In this document: positions 6,288-7,228 of the stretch, piece after piece | Numbering within the stretch: position 1 is the stretch's first letter | Layout: every line of letters starts with the position of its first letter | Assembly: GCA_016932235.1 (NCBI GenBank) | Contig: JAFGDF010000142.1 | Coordinates: forward strand, 1 to 7,228 | Direction: 5' to 3' | Origin: Deltaproteobacteria bacterium | GTDB lineage: Bacteria; Desulfobacterota; DSM-4660; Desulfatiglandales; HGW-15 | DNA length: 7,228 bases | Made by a program: the position numbers and the translations under genes | The notes under the pieces: model-generated | Seen by the model: only the letters and a program-made list of their open reading frames with translations | The model's database searches: none | Told to the model about the DNA's origin: nothing

Positions 6288-7147
6288 ATTTAAAATATAT
6301 CTTTATAACAATTATCATCCTTTTCTTCTCATCTCTTTCCCACGGTGCGGATAATCCGGATGAACTTTACAGGGAAGGGAAATATGTTGAGGCTGAAGAG
6401 ATATATTCCCGGATGGACATGGACCATCCAAAAGATGTTCGTTATCGTTATAACCGTGGTTGCGCCGCCTATCAGAACTCGAATATGGAAGGTGCTGCAG
6501 CAGCCTTTTCAAGTGTCATAAGACGATCAAGTGATGACACAACCCGTTTCAGGTCCATGTTTAACCTGGGTAACATCGCCTTTAACCAGGGAGATTTTAA
6601 ATCGGCATCTGAATATTATAAAGATGCCCTTAAAATCAATTCAATGGATGAGGATGCCAGGTATAATCTTGAGCTGGCCCTGAGAGAGCTTCAGCAAAAG
6701 GAGAAGAAGGAAAAGGAACAGGAAAAGCAGGATCAGGAAAAGGGGGAAGAGGGACAAAAAACCGGGGATGATAAATCAGGACAGGAACAAAAAAGAGATG
6801 AACGGGGTGAAGAATCATCTGAAAAAGAAAAGGATGGAACCGAGGAACAAAAGCCGGGCGAACAGGACGAAGGAGACGCCGGCAAGTCCCGGGAAGAAAG
6901 GGAAGGGGATGCATCACGGATGAGAGAGGATAAAAATGAGGAAGATCTTTCGGGCGAACTTTCTCCTGAGGAGAAAATGAAACCGGAGGATAAATTCCCT
7001 GAGGGACAAAGGCCTTCAGCAGATGCTATTGACAGGAAAAAGGCGGAGGCCCTTTTGGACAATATAAAGGAGAACAGATCCGGTTTCCTCAGATTCAAGG
7101 TCCCTGAAGAGAAAAGAAGAGGGGTTGCTTCAGGGAAAAACTGGTAA
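6284..7147 (+). CDS. batC: BatC-like exported TPR protein with charged low-complexity tail
   Basis: Predicted 287 residues from a TTG start that overlaps the batB stop by 4 bases (TTGA). Residues 1-22 form a signal peptide (MNLKYIFITIIILFFSS core, cleavage near SHG/A), so the product is probably periplasmic. About three TPR-like helical pairs follow (24-45, 53-82, 87-120; for example FNLGNIAFNQGDFKSASEYY at 93-112). Residues about 138-245 are a Lys/Glu/Gln/Asp/Gly-rich low-complexity segment, probably disordered, encoded by strongly purine-rich DNA. A conserved-looking end returns at about 248-287 (DRKKAEALLDNIKENRSGFL, then SGKNW at the very C-terminus), which resembles the GKDW-type tail common in TPR proteins of Bat operons. 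No second membrane helix is seen. TPRs bind proteins, so the likely partners are the extracytoplasmic parts of the operon's membrane proteins. It is the last gene of the operon. Confidence 0.9.
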   Translation: MNLKYIFITIIILFFSSLSHGADNPDELYREGKYVEAEEIYSRMDMDHPKDVRYRYNRGCAAYQNSNMEGAAAAFSSVIRRSSDDTTRFRSMFNLGNIAFNQGDFKSASEYYKDALKINSMDEDARYNLELALRELQQKEKKEKEQEKQDQEKGEEGQKTGDDKSGQEQKRDERGEESSEKEKDGTEEQKPGEQDEGDAGKSREEREGDASRMREDKNEEDLSGELSPEEKMKPEDKFPEGQRPSADAIDRKKAEALLDNIKENRSGFLRFKVPEEKRRGVASGKNW

Positions 7148-7158
7148 AGACGCTGAAA

Positions 7159-7188
7159 GGGGTAAGGGGTGAGGGGTAAGGGGTAAGG
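7159..7188 (+). repeat. Heptamer tandem array GGGGTRA with G-quadruplex potential
   Basis: Four consecutive 7-base units, GGGGTAA, GGGGTGA, GGGGTAA and GGGGTAA (7159-7186), are followed by GG. The only variation is one A/G change in the second unit. Four GGGG tracts separated by three-base loops meet the standard motif for an intramolecular G-quadruplex on the + strand, the sense strand of the operon. The array starts 11 bases after the batC stop. Heptamer repeats of this general kind occur between genes in several bacteria (for example the STRR repeats of cyanobacteria). Confidence 0.9.
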
Positions 7189-7194
7189 ATTTTC

Positions 7195-7212
7195 AACCTA
7201 TAACCTATAACC
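7195..7212 (+). repeat. Second heptamer tandem array AACCTAT
   Basis: Two full AACCTAT units (7195-7201, 7202-7208) plus AACC (7209-7212). It has the same 7-base period as the G-rich array, from which it is separated by 6 bases, but is C-containing on this strand. The two arrays are only weakly complementary, so I do not call them a stem-loop. Confidence 0.75.
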
Positions 7213-7228
7213 AGTCGTAGCAAAGCAA

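Larger units (their letters stand above)
7148..7228 (+). other. Region after the operon: repeats only, no gene or hairpin terminator seen
   Basis: The 81 bases after the batC stop contain the two heptamer arrays and a short unique end (7213-7228). There is no ribosome site with a start, no tRNA-like fold and no GC-rich hairpin with a T-run. A batD gene, often found after batC, does not begin within the window. Confidence 0.6.

Noticed and set aside
6733..7098. Long - strand frames opposite the batC tail (Ser/Pro-rich translations)
   Set aside because: They are the complement of the low-complexity Lys/Glu-rich coding tract, which lacks stops on the other strand by composition; no ribosome site or domain.
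7159..7212. CRISPR array
   Set aside because: Units are directly adjacent 7-mers with no spacers and no cas genes are present.

Overview
The window reads as one block of bacterial chromosome with all genes on the + strand. The protein repertoire (a DHH/CBS-domain protein next to a complete MoxR-DUF58-VWA-VWA-TPR 'Bat' operon) and a moderate base composition with an AT-rich intergenic region fit a Gram-negative, probably a Desulfobacterota/deltaproteobacterial anaerobe. That taxonomic guess is inference from gene content and style only; there is no rRNA or other marker here.

Layout. Positions 1-1173 hold the 3' part of a gene for a DHH-DHHA1-CBS-CBS protein whose 5' end lies outside the window. 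Positions 1174-1399 are an AT-rich intergenic region with a good sigma70-type promoter (TTGACA, 16 bases, TACAAT at 1196-1223), followed directly by a near-perfect 23-base palindrome (1232-1254) sitting where an operator would be, and then a leader of about 170 bases. From 1400 to 7147 six genes are packed without gaps: moxR (AAA+ ATPase), a DUF58 protein, a membrane protein with a BatD-like extracytoplasmic domain and a DUF4381-like cytoplasmic tail, batA and batB (membrane-anchored von Willebrand A proteins) and batC (exported TPR protein with a highly charged tail). The first junction has a 1-base gap. The next four are all 4-base stop/start overlaps (GTGA, ATGA, ATGA, TTGA), so translation is probably coupled along the operon. 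After batC there is no hairpin terminator. Instead there are two short heptamer tandem arrays, one of which (four GGGG tracts) is a canonical G-quadruplex motif.

How the genes work together. MoxR ATPases paired with VWA proteins are thought to act as a chaperone-like machine: the hexameric ATPase works with the DUF58/VWA partner in the cytoplasm, and BatA and BatB carry MIDAS-containing VWA domains held at the inner membrane. The extracytoplasmic BatD-like and TPR modules would face the periplasm. Bat operons have been linked to oxygen/oxidative stress tolerance and envelope integrity in other bacteria (Bacteroides, Leptospira, Francisella); the substrate is not known and cannot be read from this sequence. 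The operon is a recognised type. What deserves a second look is the promoter/palindrome arrangement, the merged BatD-like/DUF4381 gene with no separate batD, the DHH-CBS protein ending without a nucleotidyltransferase domain, and the G-quadruplex heptamer array at the operon end.
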